NCBI GenBank assembly: GCA_033439795.1
Contig: JAUTDP010000007.1
Span: 1,116,001-1,180,000 of the forward strand
Origin: Sordaria brevicollis
Taxonomy: Eukaryota; Ascomycota; Sordariomycetes; Sordariales; Sordariaceae
DNA length: 64,000 nt
Direction of reading: 5' to 3'
A model generated the notes under the pieces. The model ran no database searches and was not told where the DNA came from. It saw only the letters and a program-made list of their open reading frames with translations. Below, piece after piece: positions 9,606 to 22,877 of the stretch (the first letter of the stretch is position 1; each line of letters begins with the position of its first letter). The position numbers were made by a program, and so were the translations under genes.

Positions 9606-11357
9606 ATGAACCCTTCTCGCCGACTCGATTGCGCTCGCGGAATTCAGTCTTGAAAAAAAAAAAAAAACATTACTATTTGATCAGAGCAAGACACTGCGAT
9701 CAGCAAACGAGGCTTTCTTTATTTGACCTTGTATTTTGGGACGGACGGTGTTGTTACGGTGCCACGGGATTTCCTTTTTTACGCTATGGTTTGCACGAGC
9801 TTTGCTATGATCAAGGGATAAAGCTATCCCTCCATTTGGGGGACCAATCGAATCAGTCAGCTCATTCGCTGGCTAGCTTGTACAACAATTCTCAGTTTTG
9901 ATATTCGGGAACAGGTGGTCACGCAATGGAAGGGGATCAAGAGTTTGCCATGGATGGACTTGAACGAACGCGCGGTCAACGATGATATATTGCCCACGTC
10001 GTACCAGGGCTCATTAACCGGTTGACGCTTCTTTTTTGCGCCGGAACTAGTTAATACAGGCTTCTGCTCGAGCCATCAACAGTCCCATTTGGCGCATTTG
10101 CTGCTGTTCGCCGCAAGTCTACATACTCCTGGGAATCAGGGCCTGGGACTTCTAGCCAACACATACGACTAAGTGAAAACTGGCTCACCACGGCTTATTG
10201 CAGCCACTTGCGCAATGTATACATGCCATGGTAGTAGTAACTAGTAAGTTGCTGACAGATCTGTGCAATTGAGAATACCTCAACTCCGGACAACCACCCT
10301 GGTGAAAACTGCTGTTCAAACGATGCCATGTATAGATGGGGTCGGAACTATCGAGGCTAACTGCGCACCCAACCAAGTCAACAAATCGCATGCAATCAAC
10401 TGTGGGCATTATACCACCCACCTTTCCTACACTAGGTTTGGCTCTCGGTTGACATACATAGTTAGAGATCTCTAGAACGGTTCCCTCCATACCCGAATCT
10501 ATGAGTCCTTGTGCCTCAGTATATTTGGATGGTTCAACAATGAAGGTGCGTCCTAATACACCTCAAAGGCATCACGCTAGTTCAATTTCACCTGAGGAGT
10601 TTTATTACCTCTAGGTCCCTCTTTGTGGCGGTTACTGCTTTCTCAACCACAGTCGGATGCGCAGACATTTTGTGCAGCAAATCCAGTTGCACACGAAGAA
10701 CCTCCTCGTTCACGGGGTCACTTTTTTACAGCATGGGCATTTTATGGATGGGTTTATCTCGGACAGCATAGCTCAAGGCAGACGAGACTAGGGTCCTTGC
10801 TATGTCACTGACTTTCCGTAGGTTGGGCGCCTAACAAGTCGGTTAGGCCAACTAACTGCGGCCGAAAATCCTGCATACTACAATCCGCTAATACTTTGTT
10901 TCCCCTACCTCCAAAAATGATACCCAAGTACGATCCTGCCGGGCAATCGTCTCCCGTCTCGTTAAGCAAAGAAGTTCTCCAATCCGTTGTCCCCGCCGTA
11001 TCACAGTTCAGTCATCGTCCGGTCAATTTATTGCATGCTCATTCCATTATACATTGCTACCAGTCGAGTTTCGCGGCGTCCACCGAGCCCAGCAGTTGGC
11101 AGGCCGCAGCTAGTCAAGTCAGAAAAGGACGACGAGGTGTGCAAACGCTTCGCTCATCATCGGTCTTCGAGCCTAACTGGCACTGCCAAACTGACAGGTC
11201 CTATCAATGACCATCGCCATTATCCGAACCACCCATCGATGTTCATGATGGGCATTCCCATATCTGCGAACTAGCCCTCCCGCTGTACACCTGTTGACGG
11301 TCGCCGCCCAGTTTGTTTTCATAACTTGTCCGATTTTCACCGGCTCCTGTGGACACC
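9606..11357. other. Intergenic region between NHP6 and the ten-exon gene
   Basis: About 1.75 kb. It begins with the NHP6 3' region, which includes a run of 14 A at 9653. Small open frames are present but have no recognisable domain or splicing. A hairpin lies at 10829-10848. The last 300 bases are presumably the promoter of the next gene. Nothing else is supportable. Confidence 0.5.
10829..10848. repeat. Hairpin, 7-bp arms
   Basis: gcctaac (10829-10835) and gttaggc (10842-10848) are exact reverse complements with a 6-nt loop. Overlapping gttgg and ccaac extend partial dyad symmetry. About 510 bp upstream of the next start codon; function unknown. Confidence 0.5.
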
Positions 11358-13479
11358 ATGAACCACACCAACGGCGGCATACCTTGCGAGATGCAGCTAT
11401 CTCAGGGCTGTTGCCATGAAGCCGAGCGAGCTGCCATTGTAGCCATGGCGTTAGATCAACTACGGGAGGCGCTCCCAGAGTCATTCCACGGCCACCTCAT
11501 CGCTCTGGCTGGGGCCGTCCGAGATTCGAGCAGGCGGCTCCGCGACCTTGTCAATCATTCCCAGCCCCATGTCGAGCGCGTCCCCCTTGTCCTCAACTAC
11601 CTCAATATTCTTTTACCATGCCTAAGTCAGACCCTGAACGAGATCATGAGTTATTATGATGACAGGACACTCACCCGCGAACACCGGTGGCGGAAAATGT
11701 ACAACAAGATGACGGAGGAAGCCGGGGGGGTTCCTCTTCCCCAGCATTTCGTGCTTTACAACAACTTTCTGGTCATGTTAGGATACCTCCTCAGCAGGTG
11801 AATGGGTATCCTGGTGGTAACTTGGCAAAAGCAACCGGGCTCTAACCTTACATAGGTCTCCGAGTTTCGATCCAAACACACTGGAGACACTTCGTGGTCA
11901 TCTTCTTGAGTTGCGGGAGAAACGAGGGATTCGTAAGTGGTCTAGATGGGCATTCGTAACCCGCAGGTACTAACAACATCCATACACAGCCCCATCGCCA
12001 GATCAAGCTGACCCGGTCAGTCCTGCTGACATTGGGTCTTCTTTAGTAGGCCTTGCCGACCCAGTGTGTGACCGCCTCTAGTCCACTTCACCGGCTTGTA
12101 TGCTAACTACACAGAATCAGAATGCACATTGGGCCGAACAGATATTTTCGCTACCCTTAGCCTCTCGAACTTTGCTCAAACATGTAAAGCCGTGCGTACC
12201 ATACTACACCCATAGCAGATGACCGATCTCGTCTGATAGATGAAGGTGGACTAGGTCAAAGGCGTGCGGTCCATTCTTTCGGCGAGACCAACTTCCCATA
12301 CCTCCAGAACCCAAAGTTCTCTTCCGACGGTGAGTCTATCGCCTCGGCCATCCCATGCAGTCTGCATCCGCCTTTTATCTGATCTGCCAGCTATCTATGG
12401 TCGCCTTGTGTACAGCAACCTCTCGATGCTTTAGTTTCCGTTTGTGTTCGCAATGCTCCAAGTTCACGTACTAATGAAATTCATGCAGGGCTTTTGACAA
12501 CGACAGGACGTCTGTGGTGGCATACCTTAACCCGATCGACCAGGCCCCTTATCTTCTTGTACGCAGCCTTCAGGGCGAGGTTGCCTGGTTCTCGTCCTAT
12601 GGGGTTCACGAGCTTTGTATCGGGCGCGAAGGCAGCGCACTGCAGCTTAAACGATGGAGCCGGTCGGGACAGTGTAGCAAGCTATGGGCTGCTTTTTACT
12701 TTATTACATGGGAGGGTAAGATTCGAGAGCTGCAAGCGTGTCACAATGAAGTCAGTTCAGCTAATCAGGCCCGTAACTCTTCAGAAATGGTTCTTTTTTA
12801 CTGCACGTTTGCCGCACTCAAGGCCCGTAACAGGCTAACGGTCCAAATTCATCCATCCGAGTTCCAGTTGCAAAGAGAGAAGCGGCTCTTCCAAGCGTAC
12901 GCATCGTCAAAGACCGTGAAACAGGATCGAAGCCCTTACTAACCGGGAATTGCAGGCAAATCGTGGACGATGGGTATAAACACTCGCTTGTCGTGTATGA
13001 GGACCAACAAACCAATGGCATTCGCCTTCACGCCGCAGTGTGGGATGGTGAATTAAAGCAATGCCCGGTTTGGACTGCGTTCGGTATGATACGAAACCTC
13101 ATACACTTGGCCCATGGTTGCTAACAAGCGTGCTACCAGTAACGGCCCAGTCGCAGTCTTCGACATGGATCAGCCGGCGTTCCAAGCATCGTGTGTGGCT
13201 GAGAAACATACAGCTATACGTCTTTTGCAAAAACTACCGGCAGGAGGTACAGCGACAGAACAAATCAAATGCATTCGAGATCTACTTTGTAACAGAGCAA
13301 GGTGTGTTTCCAGGCGGCATAGACCGTGGCGCCGAGTCGATTAGATACTTGAAGACAGCTAACCTTGAGTTACCTTGGGCATAGGCGCCTCGAAGTTCAA
13401 GGAGGTCTTTTCAGCTATGGGAGCATCCGGAAGCTCATCTGCGGGCCCAGAGACCGCCGTAAGTTCTCCGGGTGGGTAG
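11358..13479 (+). CDS. Conserved fungal protein of unknown function, ten exons
   Basis: Predicted 488 residues. Exons: 11358-11797, 11856-11932, 11990-12063, 12115-12191, 12255-12329, 12489-12715, 12785-12896, 12956-13083, 13140-13301 and 13385-13479. The lengths sum to 1467 nt and every junction keeps frame. I recognise the style of a multi-exon conserved filamentous-fungal family but no named domain. The N-terminal 150 residues are helical. A short Pro/Ser/Asp-rich linker lies in exon 3. Then come an RRDQLPIPPEPKVLFRR turn, a beta-rich core with DRTSVVAYLNPIDQAPYL, EMVLFYCTFAALKARN and DDGYKHSLVVYEDQ, and NIQLYVFCKNYRQE. The tail is Gly/Ser-rich. Alternating strands followed by a helix could be a PH-like fold, but that is only inference. 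The gtaagt at 13459, inside the last exon, could be a further donor, so the C-terminus may differ. Confidence 0.75.
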
Positions 13480-15210
13480 ATCTACTCTCCGCACTCTCCG
13501 GAGGTGGCAGATCTTCTTAAGCATCCTTCTCTGGGTCGATGATCTCCGCGCGTATGACACCTGGTGTAGGTTTCGCCCGGTGGAGGATATTTTCTAGCTC
13601 TCAAACACCAATATTTCTACTATCAAAAATGTTGAGAAGGCCCAGCACACAGTGAACTAAAATACCTTATACTCACCGATAACGAGTCGGCTAAATCAAG
13701 AAGCACACTTTCGACTCTTGGCTTCATTTTCTTCTTGAAACATAGTTGGTGAAGAGTGAAGTCACATATCATTGCTTTACATGCTTACTGAAAAGGTAAC
13801 ATGGATGGTGTTGCTCAGCTGCTTATTGAATATCATATTATACCTAGTGCCCCAAATTACATGTCAAGTATTTGTGTTCTTTTAAAGCTGGGATTGTATG
13901 TCTAGCATAGGGTTCTTATCTAGTGTGAAATACGTTCATCCTAGTAGAAGTTTGAAACATGTAATATTCATAAAAGTAGATGTATTTGCAATCATTGTAA
14001 AATGGATCCCAACGTAGTGATAGTAACAATCTATTTAAAGAAGAGGTTCGCTGGAGTTATTTCTTACAGTTATAGGAGCAGGAGACGGAGTGGATTGCGT
14101 GACAAAGAGTGGAGCCGCAACTACAAGTGTAAAGGTAAGTTCGATTACATTCCTGACCACCGCTCCTGGAAGCGTCTCACTCCCACGCCGACTTATTGTG
14201 AAGTCTGTTGGGTGTGAGCGTGCAACGCGAGCAATTTATACCCTACCTACTACCTAGGGTAGTTTGCCTTTACCGAGCCATTACGGTGTAACACAAGCCC
14301 ATTATATCGAAGCACTGAGAGAATACATTGCATAGGTATATACTACTGTAGGTATCGGTAGACCTTGAGGTTGAGAAGCTGTATCTTCATCCTCGTAACC
14401 TAGCCAGTTTTATACTTTGGGTACGTAGGTGGTATAAACATAACTTTCCAAGATGTCAGCCCAACGGTTCCGCTTGGTTTCAAAGCAGATTCAGTACATC
14501 TACCGCACTGGACGGCCGGCATAGAGCGCCGTAGAACAGAAATGCGTTGGTGCTGTGCCTGAGCTACGTGCATAGCTGCCCCGTTCTCGGGCGCTGAGGA
14601 TCGGGTTGGGAATGTTCTTCGTTCGGGTCCATTCGATTGGGTCATTGCGGCGTCCAGAGCCGTTCCCCCCCCGCTCGGGCTCCCGTCAACGGAAGCCTGG
14701 GTGCCATAATGGATGGAGTGGTAGTAGAAGTGGTTCCAATGACGGGATATCGTTGATCGCCAAGCATCATCAGTTCAATCGACTCTTCGTCGTTCCCTTC
14801 TTTCCTCTTCCAGCTCCTACCTTGCCTTCCCCCATAAGCCCCCATACCTGGCTCCTACTGGTGTCTGAATGGTAACCCCCGCCCCCTGCCAACGCTGCCC
14901 CACCTTTGCCCACCTTGCTGGCCTGCCAATTACCTCCATACCATGGAGCTACCTACCTACCCACCAGACCGACTTATGACGGGACCCTCTCTGCCCCTCC
15001 TGGGCTGGCCTCTTTTGATTGAACTACCCACGCCGCTCAGGAGACAACTGGGTTTAAATTATCTCCTTGCTCCCCTTCTCGTACAAATTGTAAAGCTTCC
15101 TTGCCATCCACTCGTCTTACATTGATCCTCCATTCTTGTCATTCCTTCCAGCCATCCGTCTCTGATACCTACCCTACATACATACCCTACCTACACGCAA
15201 GTGTCCAGAC
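13480..15210. other. Intergenic region and PGM promoter/leader
   Basis: About 1.7 kb. The first part (13600-14000) is moderately AT-rich. A 71-codon frame at 14002 has no family resemblance and is probably chance. Around 14240-14265 there are ctacctactacctaggg-type repeats common in these intergenic regions. From about 14800 to 15200 the plus strand is strongly pyrimidine-rich with repeated ctacctac units, consistent with a strong promoter and leader for the PGM gene. Confidence 0.5.
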
Positions 15211-17282
<2,072 letters not shown>

Positions 17283-17526
17283 GTTGGGTGTCGATGATGG
17301 CATGAGAAAACTCCCAACGGCTCGGTGTGGCTAGTTCTCTTTTAAGGATTAAGACGGTGCAGATAGATTAATGTAATTCATCTCTCAACTGATTACCCCA
17401 TTTCATGACGCTTGATACCTTTCCCCTCTAACCGCCATTGGCCTGTTGGTGTAACTTATGAGGGGTATGGTTCTGTGCGTGTTGTTTGTGGCTATGTCGT
17501 CGCGATACCATTATGACGATGCTGGC

Positions 17527-18204
17527 CTAGTCCTTTTGAAAGATGGCAGACCGATAGTATCTAGCCTCTGCGATGCTCTCGAGAATGTCCTCCTTTGCCG
17601 TATGGAGTCCCTTCTTGGTAGGAGCTCCCAAGGCAACGTGGGGGCACCAGCAACGGGCAGCTTCTTTCAGACTACTTACGTCCAAGATGCGGTAGTGCAA
17701 ATGATCGACTACCTTGTTGTAGGGCTCCTTGCGGAGAAAGGCACGATCGGCATGGACGCTGTTTCCGGCCAAGAGGGCGACGCGTCTATTTGGGACATAC
17801 TTTTGGATGTAGGCCAGCAGCTCGTCTGCTGCCTGTTCCGGCGTGACAGTAGAAGCCAGGACGGCAGCCGTGAGACCACTGTTGCCGTGGACCCGAGTAC
17901 ACCACTCGTCCATGGCATCCATCCGCGCCTTCGGTTGGTGAATGACAGTGCCCCAGCCGTTAGGCTCTAGGAGGTTGAGATGCTCGTCGGTAATGAGACA
18001 GTAGATCTCGATGATGGCATCGTGGTCCGGGTCAAGGCCGGTCATCTACGTGAACATTGTTATGTGTGAGCGAGGTGAGACACTGGCCATGAGAAATGCG
18101 GTCAACAAGGGGCTGGCAGTAAGCACCTCACAGTCGATCCAGACCAGGGCGCCTTGGCTCTGCTGCTGGGCGTGCGCGTGCGCGGCTTGCGATGTCGACG
18201 GCAT
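17527..18204 (-). CDS. rex2: Oligoribonuclease / RNA exonuclease REX2
   Basis: DEDDh 3'-5' exonuclease of the Orn/REXO2 family that degrades very short RNAs; the yeast member is mitochondrial and also trims small nuclear RNAs. Two exons on the minus strand, 18204-18127 and 18045-17527, give 198 residues. The intron (18126-18046) has a gtgctt donor and an acgtag acceptor and falls inside the first catalytic motif, so both exons are needed to make WIDCEMTGLD. Seen: Asp and Glu of WIDCE, Asp in GNSVHADRAFL, the HYRILDVSSLKEAA segment, and His and Asp of GLHTAKEDILESI. Thus the full DEDDh set is present. The chosen Met (MPSTSQ) gives no obvious targeting signal. The frame stays open upstream to 18546 and ends in an Arg/aromatic stretch that could be a presequence; see findings. 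Confidence 0.92.
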
Positions 18205-19515
18205 ACTCGAATATGTCTTGTAAATGAGCGGCGTGAAGCCGAAGTGGAATCGTCGTAAGGTCTGGAAGGCGTGCGTAGCTGACCAAGCCAGCCACCGTTG
18301 ACTGCTTCGACTGCTGATTTCGGTGCTGTGGCTGGTGAGGTGTCGTGTCCGGGTCCTGGAGCTACTATATGTAGGGCAGAGCTCTATACTGTAGTGTCGG
18401 GTAAGGGTAGAACCGAACACGGGCCCGGCCCGGTGGAGAGTGACAGAGGTATCCAGCTTTGGCCAATCAAAGACCCGGACTGCCGTGGCAGTGGACACAC
18501 GTCCTCGCCGAACCGGGCACCAGCCTGCCTGCGCCGCCATCCTCACCCGACGTCGAGCAATGGGACAATGACGATAAAGAGTGATGGTGCTTGGCTACTT
18601 GCAAACAGTTCACGATTAGTCAGTATTGCAAGTGTTTGATCCAAGTTATGGAAAGCCACGGGAGGATCTGGGGTTGCATGCTTACCTATGCCTATATGTA
18701 TTGGCAGAGGTCATACGCTCACAGGAATGTAATGAAGAGAAACTAGGTACCTATTGAAGCAGGCGAACGGCAACGTGAGAAGCGAGGGCAACCTCAAGGA
18801 CCATCTGTGGCCCCGCTTGGTTTCTCGACCTCAACCTCGAAACCTCACTGACCTCCAGCCCCGGGAGCCCAGCAGTGTTGGACGCCGGCACGCCCGGCAT
18901 CTTTATACATAGAGACATGCACGCCCCGCCCCAACACGTAACTTTCAGCTGGTGACAGTAGGTACAGTATACCAAGCATTTCGAAACCAAATAGAGATAA
19001 GTATGTACTGTGCTTTACTTATCCCACGTAAACATGGGTAATACGTGCCGCTCTCAGATGTAGGTACCTCTAGCTGCTTGTAGATTTCGAGTTGGACGCC
19101 GTTTACAAGTAACAGCATGATGGACTGGACCACTTCTACAAGCTACGACCGGCTTTGGTTCAACGGTTGGGGCGTCCCTCTCGAACCTATGGGGTTACTA
19201 TTCCGTGTTCATCGGCGTCATACGTGATCATCGTGATGCGCCCATCACTTCTGCCTGTGCATGTTATCGTGTGGCTGCGACTATAAGGTATCGGAGCTAC
19301 CTATGTACGCCGCACACGTGTAAGTAGCTGAGTGAAAGAGAGTGACAGAAAGTGAAAGAGCTACGGTTGTTGTACCACTTGCACATTACCCCTTCCTCCT
19401 CTGTTTGCTCACATCCAACTCCAACCACCCTCGCAATCACAATTGTTTTAGTTTGTTATAAGCGACACTTACACTTGCAACTGGGAAGCTCTCACCGCGA
19501 TCGGCCACCATCACC
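18205..19515. other. Divergent intergenic region between REX2 and the oxidoreductase
   Basis: About 1.3 kb serving as promoter for both divergent genes. Open frames here have no recognisable domain. It has several taggtacct-like palindromes (for example near 18746 and 19061) and, before 19516, a CA/CT-rich leader. No RNA gene was recognised. Confidence 0.5.
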
Positions 19516-21156
19516 ATGGCACCTAGCCCGCCTCGAATTCTCATAATCGGCGCCGGCTCCCGTGGTAGGGCGTACGCTCGTGCCATTCAATCGTCAACCG
19601 ACGGCATCGTCACCGCAGTAGCTGAGCCAAACGAGTATAAGAGAAGGCATTTCGGCCAGCTCTTCATTTGGGGATCGCAGGGTCTTCCGTCCGAAGGCAC
19701 CCAGTTCGACGATTGGCATGCCTTTGTTGCTTACGAGGAAAACCGGCGAGCCCGGATTCTGGCCGGCGAGAAAGACGTCCCCCTCGGTGTCGATGCCGCA
19801 TTTGTCTGCGTTCTGGATGAGATGCACAGGGAAGTCGTTCTCGGCCTTGCCAAGCTCGGAGGTCTGCACATTATGTGCGAGAAACCACTGGCCACGACTC
19901 TGCGGGACTGTGTCGATATGTACAAGGCACTACGCACCAACACGGACGCTGGAGGTGAACAAATGGTCTTTTCTATAGGCCATGTGCTTCGATACAGCCC
20001 CCATAACATGCTACTCCGCAAGTTACTCCTCCAAGATCGGGTCATTGGCGATGTGCTCTCCGTCGTGCACACTGAGCCCGTCGGTTGGTGGCATTTCACC
20101 CACAGCTACGTCCGGGGCAATTGGCGTCGGGAGAGCACCTCTGCCCCGAGCCTGCTGACAAAAAGCTGTCACGACATCGACGTCTTACTGTGGCTTCTCT
20201 GTTCGCCCGGCTCTCATCTTTCTGCCCAGCATGACCAAACCCCCCATCTACCATCCACCGTCAGCAGCTCGGGCTCTCTGCAGTACTTCAAAAGGAATCG
20301 AAAGCCGGCAGCCGCAGGTACCGCGACCAACTGTCTGTCCTGCCCTATCGAGTCGTCGTGCAAATACTCAGCGAAGCGCATATACCTTACTCAGGACGAG
20401 TTTGGCTTGGACGCGAACAATACCGACTGGCCAGTCAATGTCGTTGTTCCCGATATCGAAAGTTACGCGGACAAGAATATGGCAAAGGAGACGTTGCTCC
20501 GCGAACTGGCCAAAGATTATGATTCCGGCACCCCGTCCTTGGAGGTCGAACAGAGGAACTGGTTTGGCCGGTGTGTTTATGAGAGCGACAACGACGTGTG
20601 CGATGAACAGATTGTTACCATCACTTGGGATGATGATCCCGTTTCAAGTTCTCCGGACGTCGCCCACGGAGCAATGTCGAGAGACATGGATGTGTTGCTT
20701 CCAGACCGCATGCGTGGCCGCGGCTCCAAAACGGCCACTTTCCATATGGTCGCTCAGACTAACAAGATCTGCCAAAGATATACAAACCTGTACGGCGTTG
20801 ACGGCGAGGTCTTTGCCGACTCGTCCACCATTACGATTCACGACTTCCGCACCGGGGAAACAACCACCCACCACCCTCGAAATGAGGACCGCGGTCATGG
20901 AGGTGGAGATTTGGGACTGACGCGCCAGTTTGTCCTAGCTGTTGACAGAGTCAAGAATCATGGCTGGAGTACCGACAGGGCGCAGACGGAATTGGTCGGG
21001 TGTACTCTGGAAGAAGTGATGCGCAGTCATGCCATGGTTTTCTGTGCGGAAGAGGCCAGGAAGAACAAAAAGGTTGTTGATTGGGCCATGTGGTGGCAGG
21101 AGCATGTCGAAGGTAAGTTCAAGCGTGATACAAGCCAAACAAGCCATACAAGCTAG
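19516..21156 (+). CDS. Gfo/Idh/MocA family NAD(P)-dependent oxidoreductase
   Basis: Intronless 546-residue frame. Members oxidise or reduce sugars, inositols, dihydrodiols or related substrates; the substrate here is not predictable. Seen: an N-terminal Rossmann motif ILIIGAGSRGRAYA (residues 8-21), the sugar-dehydrogenase signature with EKP at 122-124 in HIMCEKPLATTLRD, a GH-x-LRYSP segment, and the catalytic-type helix SCHDIDVLLWLL. The protein is longer than the usual 330-400 residues. The surplus includes an insert with CLSCPIESSC, a Cys cluster that might bind metal, in the second half. The C-terminal 14 residues after HVEG look unstructured. A gtaagt at 21113 with an AG at 21156 could remove them as a 44-nt intron and end the protein at a TGA shortly after. 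The start ATG follows a typical CA-rich leader (caccatcaccATGG). Confidence 0.85.
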   Translation: MAPSPPRILIIGAGSRGRAYARAIQSSTDGIVTAVAEPNEYKRRHFGQLFIWGSQGLPSEGTQFDDWHAFVAYEENRRARILAGEKDVPLGVDAAFVCVLDEMHREVVLGLAKLGGLHIMCEKPLATTLRDCVDMYKALRTNTDAGGEQMVFSIGHVLRYSPHNMLLRKLLLQDRVIGDVLSVVHTEPVGWWHFTHSYVRGNWRRESTSAPSLLTKSCHDIDVLLWLLCSPGSHLSAQHDQTPHLPSTVSSSGSLQYFKRNRKPAAAGTATNCLSCPIESSCKYSAKRIYLTQDEFGLDANNTDWPVNVVVPDIESYADKNMAKETLLRELAKDYDSGTPSLEVEQRNWFGRCVYESDNDVCDEQIVTITWDDDPVSSSPDVAHGAMSRDMDVLLPDRMRGRGSKTATFHMVAQTNKICQRYTNLYGVDGEVFADSSTITIHDFRTGETTTHHPRNEDRGHGGGDLGLTRQFVLAVDRVKNHGWSTDRAQTELVGCTLEEVMRSHAMVFCAEEARKNKKVVDWAMWWQEHVEGKFKRDTSQTSHTS

Positions 21157-22877
21157 GACTTGTTTGATCGGCGCGAAGGTGTACTGCTGGCCAGGGACGC
21201 CTTTGCTCTCGGCTGCGGCTGCTTATGTGTTTGTTGTATTTCGTGGTCTTGTTGCAACGAATGGATAGTGTTTTCTGTGATGAGCGTCCGTGTCATTGCT
21301 TGATACTAGATCAGTGCTTCGGCGGGTAACCGTCATTCGTATTTGTTCACCGGCCGCCTGCTCGGTTAAGGGCAGTTCTGCCCTTGAGAAGCTTGACCTG
21401 GCGACGACCTAATAAAATGCTGTCGCGAGCAACTGAATCCAATGTACGTGATCCAGCTACTCTCCGATGGCTCTCGAATACCATCGCTCTTTGCTCTTGC
21501 TCGTCCTGCTTCAGCACATATGCTCACTGCTGTGTACGCTGGTGGACCTAGGATAGGAAGAAAAAGTAAAAGGTATAACCCGATTATTCGTCGCCCGGCT
21601 AATTAGAGCATCCTGAAAGTCCTCTTGTAGCTGGTTTATACTGAGGTTGGCCCGATAATACTTGCCGAGAAATTTGAGAGGCTGTACGAATATTACGATG
21701 GGGCCAAACACGTAGGCTAAGGTGCCTTTGAATACTTACCGAACGATAATGGCAAGGTGCGAGCGAGCAAGTGGAAGACGGGAGTTAAATTGAGACTCGT
21801 AGGTAAGCTTGTCATCAATTTCAGTTGGCTTGGAATTAACAGGTACTTTGATTTTCAAATCGTCCATGCCAAACGACAACACGTACCGGTAAGTCTAGTA
21901 TCTTGCTCACCTATTTCTCCTCAATCTTACCTCTTTTCCTTTAGTGGATATTGGCTAACTGCATATACTGTATTTATTCAGTGTTATATGTGCGATGACG
22001 TCGGCCACGTTGTTGCTACACGCGCCGACGTAATTACGTGAATGGACAACGTCTGACATTCGGGCTTCGTATGTACGCTACTCTAGGAGTGTAGATGCCA
22101 CCATATCCACCCACTCTGCAGCACACGTACCTCGAGAAAGGCTACCTAGCGGTAGCCAGCTGAGGTCCCTACCTCTATTCACAACTTCGCACGGGCGCTG
22201 TTGGAGGGGACACTAGGTATGTACCTCTACTGTAGACTGTAGTTGTTGTGGTACTCGCTAGATCTTTTCCTCAGGTACTGCATCGATTGTTCATAGTACC
22301 CTGCCAATGCGGGACCCGTTCGTACAGGCATCCCGCGATGCGCAGCGTGTCCCGTCGTCCAGACTCCAGAGGAGGTGTTGTTGTATAATGGAGGGAAGTT
22401 GCCTGTGACGAAGACCCACAGTATTCCTCCTCCTCCAAGACTCGCATAGATGTCTTCCACCGACCACACCACACCTTTGTTCCCGAATCCATCTTTCCTC
22501 CACTTGTGTATTCCGGGACAGCCATTCTCAACTCTCTCTCTCTCTCTCTCATGTAGATCCGCCTGTCATCGCATTTCTGGCGCCTCAGCTCGCGACTACC
22601 CATTCAAGCGCGCACGCAGCCGCATCGTTGGCTTGAAACCCGAAAAGCCCACCACACATCCACCTACGGCACCCACCTGCTCACCCACACGAATAATCGA
22701 CTCCTGACTCTCCGACGCCCGCACCAGCCGCCCTTGGAAGACATAAAAGTTCCCTGGCTTCAACCCGCCCCATCGCCAACTTCCCCCCACCCCCTTTCCC
22801 CTACCCCATACATAGACCGCTGCAGTCAGCCGCATCATCGCTTCTTCTACACATTCCTTATCAATCGAACAGACATC
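21157..22877. other. Intergenic region and OSH4 promoter/leader
   Basis: About 1.7 kb. No gene recognised. Around 21580-22050 the composition is slightly AT-rich with chance frames. From 22440 to 22877 the plus strand is C/T-rich, includes a CT microsatellite at 22532-22550, and ends in the leader of the oxysterol-binding protein gene. Confidence 0.5.
22532..22550 (+). repeat. CT dinucleotide microsatellite in promoter
   Basis: About nine uninterrupted CT units roughly 330 bp upstream of the OSH4 start codon, in a pyrimidine-rich promoter. Such tracts are common nucleosome-poor promoter elements in fungi. Confidence 0.75.

Noticed and set aside
14002..14217. 71-codon frame starting with ATG
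   Set aside because: Short, isolated, basic, without family resemblance or splice context.
17458..17970. 170-codon plus-strand frame
   Set aside because: Antisense shadow of the oligoribonuclease exon 2.
20426..20437. gactggccagtc palindrome resembling the transposon TIR centre
   Set aside because: Lies inside the coding sequence of the oxidoreductase and matches the TIR only over the short palindrome; coincidence.
20231..20920. 229-codon frame inside the oxidoreductase gene
   Set aside because: Shadow frame of the 546-residue oxidoreductase; its peptide has no recognisable domain.
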